From Acanthococcus lagerstroemiae (lineage: Eukaryota > Arthropoda > Insecta > Hemiptera > Eriococcidae), in NCBI GenBank assembly GCA_031841125.1, contig CM063106.1, forward strand, positions 11,408,001 through 11,472,000: 64,000 nt of DNA. Direction: 5' to 3'. Below are positions 47,501 through 54,349 of this stretch, piece after piece. The stretch's first letter is position 1. Each line of letters starts with the position of its first letter. The translations under genes and the position numbers were made by a program. The notes under the pieces are model-generated. The model worked only from the letters and a program-made list of their open reading frames with translations, did no database searches and was not told the origin of the DNA.

Positions 47501-50042
47501 CGTATCATTTTATTTCTGCCACATGAACTACCAATATTCATTCAGTTTTAATTCCCAACAGTATTAACCCATCTAAAGCGCACCAGATTCTTATTTAACT
47601 ATCCCTGTGCTGACTGCAGCTTTACTCCACACCAGAGCTAACCACAAGTCTGTTCTTATTCTCTTGCAGGAAGCGCCAATGCGTCTGTGCTACCAAATAT
47701 TCGAACGAACTCGTGTCCCAGTTCCTATTGTTATTTCAAATAAAATATCCGACGACTTTGTGTCAGTGAAAAACTCTAACTTTCTCACCAACTCTTCGTC
47801 GCATGGTCTGTCATCTGAGACCACCAAATCCACCTCAGAAACGTCCTTCAAGTCGGCTGAATCTGACACAAGTAGCAACTCTACTAGCAACTCTACAAAG
47901 CCTAATTTGAAACGCAAAACGGAAACAATTACTGAAAAACTGGAAGCTGATCCAGTTGATCAGAAATGCGATGATTTTGAACTGCTTGAGCCGTCAATCA
48001 AAATATCGCGCGTCATTACTGACCGACCCCCGCCCAAAGATGATGGTGACAAAGAGGTAGCCGAACTGGAGGTGAGCTCTGGCACTGTCAATGATTTCAA
48101 AACAGCGGCTGGTAACTCGCCCCCATTTTCAGAAGAGTTCACCAACTACGAGCAAGACATTGAAGAGGTGGAAGATGACGATGATGACGAGGATCGGCTG
48201 CGTATTTCGCAGCTGTCTGAGGACGATACTCAGGATGATAAAATGGAAGACACTTCTGAGCAGTTGGTGATTGACACATCTGATGCTGAAAATAACAAAG
48301 AACAACGGAGAGAGGAGAGGCACAACGACAAAAAATCGAGGTACAAACGCAAAAGTAAGAAATCAAAACACCACCACCATCACAAACACCACCACCGCCA
48401 TCACGAACGTAAGAAAGCTGCACCCCAGGCGACTATTTTGCATTCCCCAGACACTGACATCATGAAGTTGAAAGTCAAGCTTAACAATGTCAAGCCGGAT
48501 ACTAAGTATCACAAACAGAGTAAGCACAAGCGGAAGAAGAGCCCTGAGAATTATTTATCCTCCTACTCATCCAGCAGTAGCGTGAGCAGCATTAGTGCCC
48601 CATCTCCGGACACTATCAGTGTTTCCCGCACTGATGAAGATTCTTTACATTCACAGATATCCGATGTATCTGTTGAGAGTGTAGAAACAAGTTCATCTAA
48701 GGAGGAACCAACCTCAACTTTCAAGACTGAGAAACCTGCCACTGTTAAACCAGCCGAATCCGAGCTTGAAGATAAACTCAGATCACCAACAAATAAAGAA
48801 AAGTTACTACAGATGCGCAATTTCCGTCCTAAGAGCATTGCAATTGTGCGGCCTGAAGAACACGACAAACGAGTGGTTGAGATCACAACTAAAATTGAGA
48901 GCAATGACAAACCATCAAGCCAGATAGTTCAGCACGAGCGACCAAAAGCAGTAAGTGCAGAAGTGCTAAGACCAACATCTTCATCGTCAGTGACAGTCAG
49001 TAAAGTGACGGCATTGAAGATGGAGCAGGATAAATTACAGATGAACGGCAGTAAAGAAGACCCTCCTGCACTGGAGATCATTCCTGTAGTCAATAACAGT
49101 AGTAAAGCCACGTCATCTGTAGCTTCAGCTGTATTTGTGGATGCTCCAATCTCAAGTAAACCAAGTAAACTGGCGCCAAAGTCAATGAGACCACCACCAC
49201 CGGTTATTCCATGGTCACATTATCAGAAAATGATGTCTACAGAATACAAGCTGCCTAAGTCAACTGAATATAAGTTGCCTAAGTCATTGTCCATTCATGT
49301 GACAACTAACTCGCCAAGTTCAATGAAGCTAAGTGCGGACAGTAAAAAAACCAAAGATGCAATAATTTCAAAAGTGGATGGAATGAAGCAAAATGTTACC
49401 TTTTTCCGGTCAGAGAACTTCTATGAGAATGACTCTGCTTTAGATCTGTCAGCTGGGAAACCCATCAATGTCTTGAATAAGAAGACAGTGGTCAATGGCA
49501 TGCGGTCCAATGGGCTTCCCAGTAATTATTCACCATTGCATAGCATGTCTTCGCAAGCTAATGCTGTCCGACCATTCCAGAAAACACCACCAGAGATGTA
49601 CACCAACAAAATGAATAATACGAGGTATCCTTCAGCGCCGTCACCTAGGAACCATAAAATTCCTTCATCCACACAGATCTCGGCGTCAAAATCTCAAAGT
49701 TCTATGCGTTCAAATGTGATGAAACAGAATGCCAGTAAAGCAACCACTATACCACAACTCAATGAAATCAAAATTGGTCCATCCTCGAGTGGCACTCAGC
49801 CAAAGCCAAGACTCAACCAGAATGTGCGTAGTATACCAGACCTGTCACTGCTTCTTCAACGGCAACAAGCTCAAGCTGTGGCAAATCTTGGGATGATGCC
49901 AAATCCTACATCTATGATGCATGGTAGGTTTGTGGCAACACCATGTTCATTCAATATGAAGAAGAATTCAGACATGTGTCCTCCAGCGTTACCTATTAAT
50001 AAGGGATACTTAGATCGTACTACTATTATGGCGACCAAATAG
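35569..50042 (+). CDS. Psc: Posterior sex combs / Su(z)2-type Polycomb group protein (PCGF), seven coding exons
   Basis: Core subunit of Polycomb repressive complex 1: the RING pairs with Sce/RING1 for H2A ubiquitylation and the long tail compacts chromatin (family knowledge). Coding exons inferred from GT-AG borders: 35,569-35,722; 35,984-36,080; 38,422-38,625; 45,608-45,665; 45,998-46,096; 46,587-46,667; 47,670-50,042. They total 3,066 nt and join without frameshift into 1,021 residues plus stop. The C3HC4 RING uses C32, C35, C48, H50, C53, C56, C67 and C70, followed by [13 protein letters not shown] and then VPGLYKNEL, both PCGF signatures. RAWUL spans roughly residues 133-243 ([50 protein letters not shown]). 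A splice acceptor at 35,556 shows that an upstream noncoding exon exists. The long tail favours Psc/Su(z)2 over shorter PCGF proteins; which of the two cannot be decided. No earlier coding exon was found. Confidence 0.92.
36455..37345. repeat. degenerate TGATTCACTGTGAAAC repeats (forward array) in Psc intron 2
   Basis: About 20-bp words such as CTGATTCACTGTGA, TTCATTGTGAAAC and GCTGATTCATTGTAAAAC recur some 20-30 times, irregularly diverged, within the 2.3-kb intron between the RING exons and exon 3. The block around 36,860-37,240 is less clearly repetitive. Confidence 0.7.
37430..38045. repeat. same repeat family in opposite orientation (reverse array)
   Basis: Reverse-complement words (CAGCAAGTTTCACAGTGA, GAATCAACAAGTTTC, AAGCGGGTTTCACAGT) are densely packed after a SINE fragment and end at a 14-C tract (38,048-38,061). 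With the forward array it forms a large imperfect inverted repeat inside the intron. Confidence 0.7.
37533..37635 (+). mobile_element. 5'-truncated copy of the tRNA-derived SINE
   Basis: GGCAAGAAGAGAAGAGGGCTAAGGCAGC, then CTGAGGTAATGCTCGA, then GGGCGGTTCCAGGGCTTG match the body of the SINE at 10,648. The tRNA-like head is missing. Followed by a GA-rich microsatellite (37,637-37,675). Confidence 0.75.
38640..41200. other. Psc intron 3, first part; no gene recognised
   Basis: Begins with a comparatively CpG-rich stretch (38,650-39,260) carrying ORFs of 60-98 codons without family motifs. The rest is AT-rich with a CT-rich run at 40,255-40,330. The CpG-rich part could be an internal promoter or an old insertion; I cannot support either. 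Confidence 0.4.
41204..41308. repeat. dispersed 100-bp repeat, copy 1
   Basis: GTGGAGCGTATGGCGATGCA, then CGCATG, CCCCAGACACCGT, CCTGGAAACTACC and GCATCAGTGACCAGAGGGA. The same order of blocks is found at 42,699 and, more diverged, at 54,167. Confidence 0.7.
41548..41692. repeat. tandem duplication, unit about 70 bp
   Basis: GGATGGTACAGAGTTGTTGT...GTGTAGGCCGAGCTTTG...CCTCGACCACT appears twice in succession (from 41,548 and from about 41,621). The overlapping short ORFs on both strands are consequences of the duplication. Confidence 0.75.
42699..42803. repeat. dispersed 100-bp repeat, copy 2
   Basis: GTGGAGCGTATGGCGATGCA, CGCATGCCACACTGGC, AGACACCGCACCCCTGG, TTGGAAACTACCATTT and CGCATCAGTGACTAGAGGGA, matching copy 1 at roughly 80% by eye. 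Confidence 0.7.
43497..43758. mobile_element. inverted-repeat element built from GTTACCC words
   Basis: Begins CCCGATGCGCAA and ends TTGCGCATCGGG (perfect 12-bp inverted termini). The interior consists of two diverged copies of a roughly 130-bp unit (CTCTAGTTACYCGCGGAAAAG, TACCCATTTGCAAC, TTAGTTACCCGGGTA, TTGGCGGG). No ORF; no clear target duplication. Confidence 0.65.
45350..45515 (-). mobile_element. tRNA-derived SINE, minus-strand copy
   Basis: On the minus strand the head reads GTCTGGTTGGCCGAGTGGAC (A box) and the body reads GAAGAGGGCTAAGAC, CCGACGTCTCTGAAGTAATGC and GGGCGGATTCCAGGGC, as in the copy at 10,648. Lies in Psc intron 3, just 5' of exon 4. Confidence 0.75.
46709..46852. mobile_element. 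MITE with 6-bp target duplication in Psc intron 6
   Basis: Termini CCACCCGCGGACTGG and CCAGTCCGCGGTTGG are inverted repeats with one mismatch in 15. Flanking TCATCA is present on both sides (46,703-46,708 and 46,853-46,858). 144 bp, with a C tract near the right end. Confidence 0.75.
47670..50042 (+). CDS. Psc: terminal exon of the Psc-like gene: disordered C-terminal tail
   Basis: Encodes residues 232-1021. An acceptor (CTCTTGCAG) precedes 47,670, so the upstream in-frame ATG at 47,607 is intronic and should not be used as a start. The exon first completes the RAWUL domain ([12 protein letters not shown]), then becomes low-complexity: Ser/Thr/Asn-rich, an acidic run ([11 protein letters not shown]), a basic and His-rich block around residues 464-480 ([13 protein letters not shown]), and [17 protein letters not shown] followed by Lys/Arg-rich sequence. 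A tandem STEYKLPK duplication lies at about 753-769. An ALDLS motif (residues 821-825) resembles a CtBP-binding PxDLS site. Such a basic, poorly ordered tail is what makes Psc/Su(z)2 proteins compact nucleosomes. Confidence 0.88.
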   Translation, partial: EAPMRLCYQIFERTRVPVPIVISNKISDDFVSVKNSNFLTNSSSHGLSSETTKSTSETSFKSAESDTSSNSTSNSTKPNLKRKTETITEKLEADPVDQKCDDFELLEPSIKISRVITDRPPPKDDGDKEVAELEVSSGTVNDFKTAAGNSPPFSEEFTNYEQDIEEVEDDDDDEDRLRISQLSEDDTQDDKMEDTSEQLVIDTSDAENNKEQRREERHNDKKSRYKRKSKKSKHHHHHKHHHRHHERKKAAPQATILHSPDTDIMKLKVKLNNVKPDTKYHKQSKHKRKKSPENYLSSYSSSSSVSSISAPSPDTISVSRTDEDSLHSQISDVSVESVETSSSKEEPTSTFKTEKPATVKPAESELEDKLRSPTNKEKLLQMRNFRPKSIAIVRPEEHDKRVVEITTKIESNDKPSSQIVQHERPKAVSAEVLRPTSSSSVTVSKVTALKMEQDKLQMNGSKEDPPALEIIPVVNNSSKATSSVASAVFVDAPISSKPSKLAPKSMRPPPPVIPWSHYQKMMSTEYKLPKSTEYKLPKSLSIHVTTNSPSSMKLSADSKKTKDAIISKVDGMKQNVTFFRSENFYENDSALDLSAGKPINVLNKKTVVNGMRSNGLPSNYSPLHSMSSQANAVRPFQKTPPEMYTNKMNNTRYPSAPSPRNHKIPSSTQISASKSQSSMRSNVMKQNASKATTIPQLNEIKIGPSSSGTQPKPRLNQNVRSIPDLSLLLQRQQAQAVANLGMMPNPTSMMHGRFVATPCSFNMKKNSDMCPPALPINKGYLDRTTIMATK

Positions 50043-50945
50043 TCACATTTTAAGAAATTCTTTTGTCAAGTTCCTACAATGAACGAGTCTGGCTGATAAC
50101 AAAATGTAATTCAGTCTTTCAGGGTGCTTTAATTTGTGAAAGTTCTGTCAGTTATTGAGTATGATTGAAATGCTATTCTGGAGATGGAGTTATAAACATG
50201 TACCTGGTGCCTACTTGCTTACTCAGCTAGCACTGTGAGACTTCCATATCTGTGGTGAGACACCCATTGTGAAGGACATAAGTGAACCTAGAATACATGT
50301 CCCGCTAGCATAAAGAGGGGGAACTGGAAAATAGTATGATGCTGATGTGATAGGTACCTTAATGCCTGCAAGTTTGTGTATCAGGAGGTATGATCTGGAT
50401 ATTCATTGACAGTACCACAGTGTCATTAACTAATAGGTACTGATTTTACTTTTTTATATCTGTTGGATAACACTGTATACTGTAGTATCTTCTGTGAATG
50501 TCCTGGTGATATATGTCCTTGATGCTTGATTCCATCTAAAGGAGAGTGAGCGTGATTCCTTGGTAGAAATTTCTGTATAGCTACTTCAGTTTGCCCTGGC
50601 AGAAGTGTTTGCCTTACACTTTATGAAAAATGCTGGTTACATTGGAAAATTCTCAGGATTGTAAATTTATTTGTCAGTGTAGGTATTGAAATAATTTCAA
50701 ATGCTTGTTGTTGTGAATTCAAAGTATATGTGTGCATATGTATCTAGTTCTGTAAGTGTTATACACAAAATCTTAATGTATTATTTTTCTTGGGGATGAT
50801 GCAATACTTGACTGTGTCTGATTTCAGTGTTATAAGATTTTTTTAATTTGTAATGAATCATGTTCTTATCTAGTCCTTTTTGTTTTATTGTAAATTTTTA
50901 CATGTTATTTATACTTAATGAAAAGTTTATATATTAATTATGGTA
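50043..50945 (+). other. probable 3' UTR of the Psc-like gene
   Basis: Gene-free, AT-rich, T-rich sequence directly after the stop codon and before the first element gene, with no ORF. No canonical AATAAA was seen in this stretch, which leaves open that the original 3' UTR continued further and was interrupted by the element downstream. Confidence 0.5.
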
Positions 50946-50955
50946 ATTGGATGTT

Positions 50956-51387
50956 TCATATAGTACTATAAGTATTATTGGCTATTTTAGCTAAATGACA
51001 GTGTAACTGTACATGGACGCTAAATGTATGTAAATATGAATTTGACCAGCTGGTCTCACCTTTAATAGGTGGTAACCACTTGGTGTAGTCGTCAATGGTG
51101 AGACTAATGCTATTATTTATCACCCCATGGTAAGTGATGTGTAAGTTTGGTTGGTTATTCCAGTATGAAATTTTTTCCTCTGTATCAAAAAGTTTATTGA
51201 ATCGTACAGGAAGAGTTAAGAGGCAATCCTCACTAACTACCATGATTGCCCTCCCAAATTTAGAACTGTAAGCTTTGAAAGACACAACTGGGAATTTAGT
51301 TTCTATGTCAAAGTCAGTAAATTTCTTGAAAGGTCTTTGCTCAATGGTCCCTATCGCATTAAAACCGTTTCGCAGAGTGACATCCAT
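50956..51387 (-). CDS. element gene A, small protein with possible OB-like fold
   Basis: 143 residues from an ATG at 51,385-51,387. The product has alternating hydrophobic segments (FPVVSFKAYSSKFGRAIMVV, LTLPVRFNKLF, LHITYHGV) that suggest a small all-beta, possibly OB-like nucleic-acid-binding domain; that role is inference. It is homologous to A' at 61,140-61,607 through the pattern of a K-phi-S-F/K-x-K-x-G-x-A block followed by LPxRFxxxF(D/N)xExK and a final hydrophobic-Y-x-G. It has its own promoter: TATAAATA at 51,437-51,444 (minus) with initiator TCATTAC 32 nt downstream. Transcribed toward the Psc 3' end. I do not recognise a named family. Confidence 0.75.
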   Translation of the reverse strand: MDVTLRNGFNAIGTIEQRPFKKFTDFDIETKFPVVSFKAYSSKFGRAIMVVSEDCLLTLPVRFNKLFDTEEKISYWNNQPNLHITYHGVINNSISLTIDDYTKWLPPIKGETSWSNSYLHTFSVHVQLHCHLAKIANNTYSTI

Positions 51388-51436
51388 TCTGTATCGAGGT
51401 CGGCGAAGTAATGACTAATCTAGGTAACCACACTTC

Positions 51437-51444
51437 TATTTATA
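51437..51444 (-). promoter_or_regulatory. TATA box of gene A (initiator A at 51,412)
   Basis: Minus strand AAAAAGTATAAATAGAAG. The A of TCATTACTTC lies at 51,412, exactly 32 nt from the first T of TATAAATA, and the ATG follows 25 nt later. Confidence 0.75.
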
Positions 51445-51472
51445 CTTTTTTACACTTCCCCCACCACCATTT

Positions 51473-52027
51473 TTATTCTAAGGCAAAAAGTGGTGTTAGC
51501 TTACACGACCTACAGTACTTATCACAAACCATTGAAGGATTCAACCAGCACTCTGAAACTGTATGAAAGGTCTCCACCGTCTCCAGGTATACTTCCCTAG
51601 TACCACATGTACTTATTTCACCTTTCCTTTGGAAACTATCGATAAAATCTTCCGCACAGTCTACACACAAGTTGGTTATTTGTTTAATTCCCTCCTGAGA
51701 CCAGTACCAAACATTAATGTATCTGGAAGTGAGTACATTTGCCCGTCTGTGAATGAACCCTTGTCTGAAAAATTCATCTGTTTGTAAAGCTATATAGAAA
51801 CGCCTATTTAATGGTCTAGTTGGTAATCTCTCAAGTGTACAGTTGTATGAATACTCGGTAGTACTTTTTTCCCGCTCCTCAACCCATCTCAGAATATCGT
51901 TCGGTGACATCTCGAACCATTTTTCCCTCAAATAACCTTCAAGAACGGGAGGCAGGTCACGAATGTCGTGAACGCTACCAATAGTCGCAAAATAAGCATT
52001 GGTTGCCAGCTGAAACAGAGTAGCCAT
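51473..52027 (-). CDS. element gene B, Cys-containing protein of unknown function
   Basis: 184 residues from ATG 52,025-52,027. The N-terminus (LFQLATNAYFATI, DLPPVLEGYL) has a helix-loop-helix look reminiscent of SOCS/F-box-type Elongin-binding modules, but this is a weak resemblance. A basic and aromatic middle (TRPLNRRFYIALQTDEFF) follows, then a Cys-rich C-terminal third with CVDC, CG, C and CDKYCRSC that could bind zinc. It sits between A and C with short gaps (85 and 50 nt), same strand, each with its own TATA box. I know no matching family. Confidence 0.7.
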   Translation of the reverse strand: MATLFQLATNAYFATIGSVHDIRDLPPVLEGYLREKWFEMSPNDILRWVEEREKSTTEYSYNCTLERLPTRPLNRRFYIALQTDEFFRQGFIHRRANVLTSRYINVWYWSQEGIKQITNLCVDCAEDFIDSFQRKGEISTCGTREVYLETVETFHTVSECWLNPSMVCDKYCRSCKLTPLFALE

Positions 52028-52076
52028 ATCCGTCAGAGTTTACAGTAAGAATGGTCGAGATAATTCATACCCCTTA

Positions 52077-52084
52077 CTTATATA
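52077..52084 (-). promoter_or_regulatory. TATA box of gene B (initiator A at 52,052)
   Basis: Minus strand TCTATATAAGTAAGG. The initiator CCATTCTTACTGT has its A at 52,052, 32 nt from the TATA start. The same ATTCTTACTGT occurs at the A' promoter (61,096). Confidence 0.75.
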
Positions 52085-52335
52085 GACATTTTACCATTGA
52101 TTGTGAGCGGAGTAATATTAGGTTTGGCGAAGCGCTTTCTGTATATATTCCACCTATGTGCCGGATGTAAAATTGGTGCTAAAATTTTCCCAGTATGTTT
52201 AATTCTTCTGTGAAATCGTCGCCGATCTAACGCTATACGCATCCATGGACCCTTCCGAGCTTCACGCGCCTCGTCGAAGAAATCACCCATAAAAATTACC
52301 GTCGCGGTATCGGCAAAAGTCACACGCATCTCCAT
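52078..52335 (-). CDS. element gene C, small basic protein with RRIKHTGKILAPILH motif
   Basis: 85 residues from ATG 52,333-52,335. The N-terminal half is mixed. Residues about 38-70 are strongly basic and contain RRIKHTGKILAPILH followed by PAHR and RKRF. The 15-residue motif is repeated exactly at 59,904-59,948 on the opposite strand, where it lies behind a VPNN repeat. A short basic protein with a small hydrophobic core could be a DNA-condensing virion protein, comparable in size and charge to core peptides of adenovirus-like viruses; that is speculation. Its 3' end overlaps the gene B TATA region (52,077-52,084). Confidence 0.65.
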   Translation of the reverse strand: MEMRVTFADTATVIFMGDFFDEAREARKGPWMRIALDRRRFHRRIKHTGKILAPILHPAHRWNIYRKRFAKPNITPLTINGKMSI

Positions 52336-52452
52336 ACTTTTAATTCAGTGGCGCGACAACGTGAATATAACGTACAATATTCGGATCTGGTCGTGTATGT
52401 TAACTGGTTAATGTCACTGAGAGAGTGTGTGTGTATTAGTACACGCACCTTG

Positions 52453-52460
52453 TATTTATA
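52453..52460 (-). promoter_or_regulatory. TATA box of gene C
   Basis: Minus strand ATTAGTATAAATACAAGG. The best initiator match (CACTCTC, A near 52,426) is at 34 nt and is weaker than at the other genes. The leader would be about 90 nt. Confidence 0.55.
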
Positions 52461-52652
52461 CTAATACAGAGACAGTGTCACGATCAGCTGCGTGCGCATA
52501 TCCTAGCCAGTGTTCCAAACACAAACACTCGTTCTGTCAGCTGTCATGAAGATCCTTAAAAATATGTAGTTAAGGTCTGGAGCTGTTTACCGTTTTGTAC
52601 TGAAGTGTGACTCATACTTTATTTGTGATGTCATAAGACAAGCTCAGGAGCA

Positions 52653-52836
52653 GTATTCTCGAAAAGTTGTTACGGTAACCACTCATAACACCTAGTCCCA
52701 AGGTGGTGTTATGAGTGGTTATGAGATGTTATCGAACACTGCGGTAAATGGGTAACAACCGGTAACAACTCATAACAACTTTTTTATAACAACGGTTGTT
52801 ATCATAACATCGCATAACAACTTTTCGAGAATAGTG
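52653..52836. mobile_element. MITE inserted between genes C and SAP1
   Basis: Termini CAGTATTCTCGAAAAGTTG and, inverted, CACTATTCTCGAAAAGTTG extend to a 22-bp inverted repeat (TTA at the inner edge) with one mismatch. The interior is made of CATAACAAC / GTTATGAGTGG words. No target duplication recognised. Confidence 0.7.
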
Positions 52837-52839
52837 GTC

Positions 52840-53580
52840 CAGACTTGTCGCTAGTTCCCCGACATAGTGGCGCCAGTGTATCTTACTTGACATGCTAAAG
52901 TGAAAATGAGAAAGTACTACCGCGTTCTGTATTTTAGGTCTTTTTTCTTCATCGTTTCCAGCAGAGCGCTATGTAACCCGCGTCTCATGGTTGAAAGCCT
53001 AAATTATGACATTTTCGAAACGTAAACACGAAAAAATATCAAATTCCCGGCAAGAATATCAAATTATTTTGTACATTTCGCGAATCGGAAGATTGTTTCT
53101 AAATTTATTTAACGTTGTACGAGTAGTGACAGTACGTATTTCTTGTTCGTTTTTCTTAATACATTGTAAAGTGATGACCGTCTCCGACATACAGAATACG
53201 GAATGGATTTTGCATATCAGGTAAAGTATTTAATTACAAAGTGCTACTCATTATACCTTTTGCCACCTGCCTGTGTACTAATTTCTGTTTAATAACAGCT
53301 GATCATTGAACCTGTATTGGGAAGAAAAAATAACGAAGACGTTTTCCATAAGCACACATCCAGGTTTGTAATATTTAAGTTATCTGTACGAAGGTGAACG
53401 TCATAGAAAGTGGATACTAACTATGCTTCTAAAATCCGTCACCAAGTCTGAAATAGTAACTGTATGTCGTCTTCATTAGCTATCAATCAAACTTTCACGA
53501 TTTCTATGTACAGTATTGTGGATGGGTGCGCGCGCAGAAGGGGGCGTGGCCTAGTCCCCCAGGGAGACCGAACGTCTCTG
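52840..53580. other. spacer between MITE and SAP1 promoter; no gene recognised
   Basis: AT-rich with one 72-codon ORF (53,006-53,224) lacking motifs. The last 60 bp before the SAP1 TATA box are GC-richer (GGGGGCGTGGCCTAGTCCCC near 53,540). Confidence 0.45.
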
Positions 53581-53586
53581 AAAAAG

Positions 53587-53594
53587 TATATATA
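53587..53594 (+). promoter_or_regulatory. TATA box of SAP1 (initiator A at 53,619)
   Basis: TCTCTGAAAAAGTATATATAG. The 16 bases TCTCTGAAAAAGTATA (one base off at the first position) are shared with the SAP2 promoter at 60,253. The initiator CTCATTGCTC places A at 53,619, 32 nt after the TATA start. Confidence 0.8.
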
Positions 53595-53811
53595 GAACCC
53601 CGCTCACACGTATTCCTCATTGCTCTTGCGACTGTTGATCTAGACGAACCTCTGTTGGTGACATCTGGTAAACCTTGCATTGGCGCCTTACTGCGATTTT
53701 TCTTGCGATTTTCTTGCGATTTTCTGCATTCACTGTTTACGGCTTGAGAAAGTGTTTGGAAGTATTTGTAATTAGTATAAATACTCTCCGGTACTGTCTA
53801 ATATTTAAAAG

Positions 53812-54126
53812 ATGGCTCAGAGTTATGTTACGATGGTTAATAGCAGCCCGTTTATGGCTATGAAGGTGTGTGAGTTGCGTGATTTAGCGAAAGCGCGTAA
53901 TGTTTCTAAATATTATAGTCTTAGGAAAGTAGAATTAGTTATAGCCCTTATTAGTAAGGATACTAACATTGTAGATTTAAGTCAACAAAAATCGCCAGCC
54001 GGCACAAAAAAATCGACTTACCCTAGTTATAAGTTAGCAGATATATTTCCTTTTAGTTACACCTTGTTTAGTAGATCATTCCATACATGGATTCCAATGT
54101 ATACAACAAAAAAAAAAGTTTGCTAA
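53812..54126 (+). CDS. SAP1: SAP-domain-like small protein, probably truncated
   Basis: 104 residues from ATG 53,812. Residues about 16-50 (AMKVCELRDLAKARNVSKYY then SLRKVELVIALI) fit the SAP helix-extension-helix DNA-binding module: leading hydrophobic, LRDLAK, then KxELV. The paralogue SAP2 (LRVKNLKDTARELKIPSF, then MRKAELITAI) shares this layout and an almost identical promoter. Beyond residue 60 the two do not resemble each other; the tail ends in TTKKKVC and a dispersed 100-bp repeat begins about 40 nt later, so the original C-terminus may have been lost. Confidence 0.65.
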   Translation: MAQSYVTMVNSSPFMAMKVCELRDLAKARNVSKYYSLRKVELVIALISKDTNIVDLSQQKSPAGTKKSTYPSYKLADIFPFSYTLFSRSFHTWIPMYTTKKKVC

Positions 54127-54166
54127 TATTAAGTAAAACTGGTGAAGGATGTTCAGGTTTATGATA

Positions 54167-54265
54167 GAGGGGCATATGGCGATGGACGGATGCCAAATTG
54201 GCCCCGGGACACCGCACCTCCTATTTCGGAAACATCCTCAATGGGCCTGCGTCAGAATAGGGTGG
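54167..54265. repeat. dispersed 100-bp repeat, copy 3 (diverged)
   Basis: GGGGCATATGGCGATGGACG, GATGCC, GGGACACCGCACC, TCGGAAACATCC and GCGTCAGAATAGGGTGGG parallel the blocks of the copies at 41,204 and 42,699. It lies inside the virus-like element, immediately behind SAP1. Confidence 0.5.
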
Positions 54266-54349
54266 GGGTTGAGGTTATTATAGAAATTAATATTGATTTT
54301 TGGAACTTGAGCTCAAGTTTATGGAGGACCATTTCCATGAAAGCTTAAA

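Noticed and set aside
47607..47669. Start of an independent gene at the ATG 47,607
   Set aside because: A strong splice acceptor (CTCTTGCAG) at 47,669 and continuity of the RAWUL domain show that this stretch is intron.
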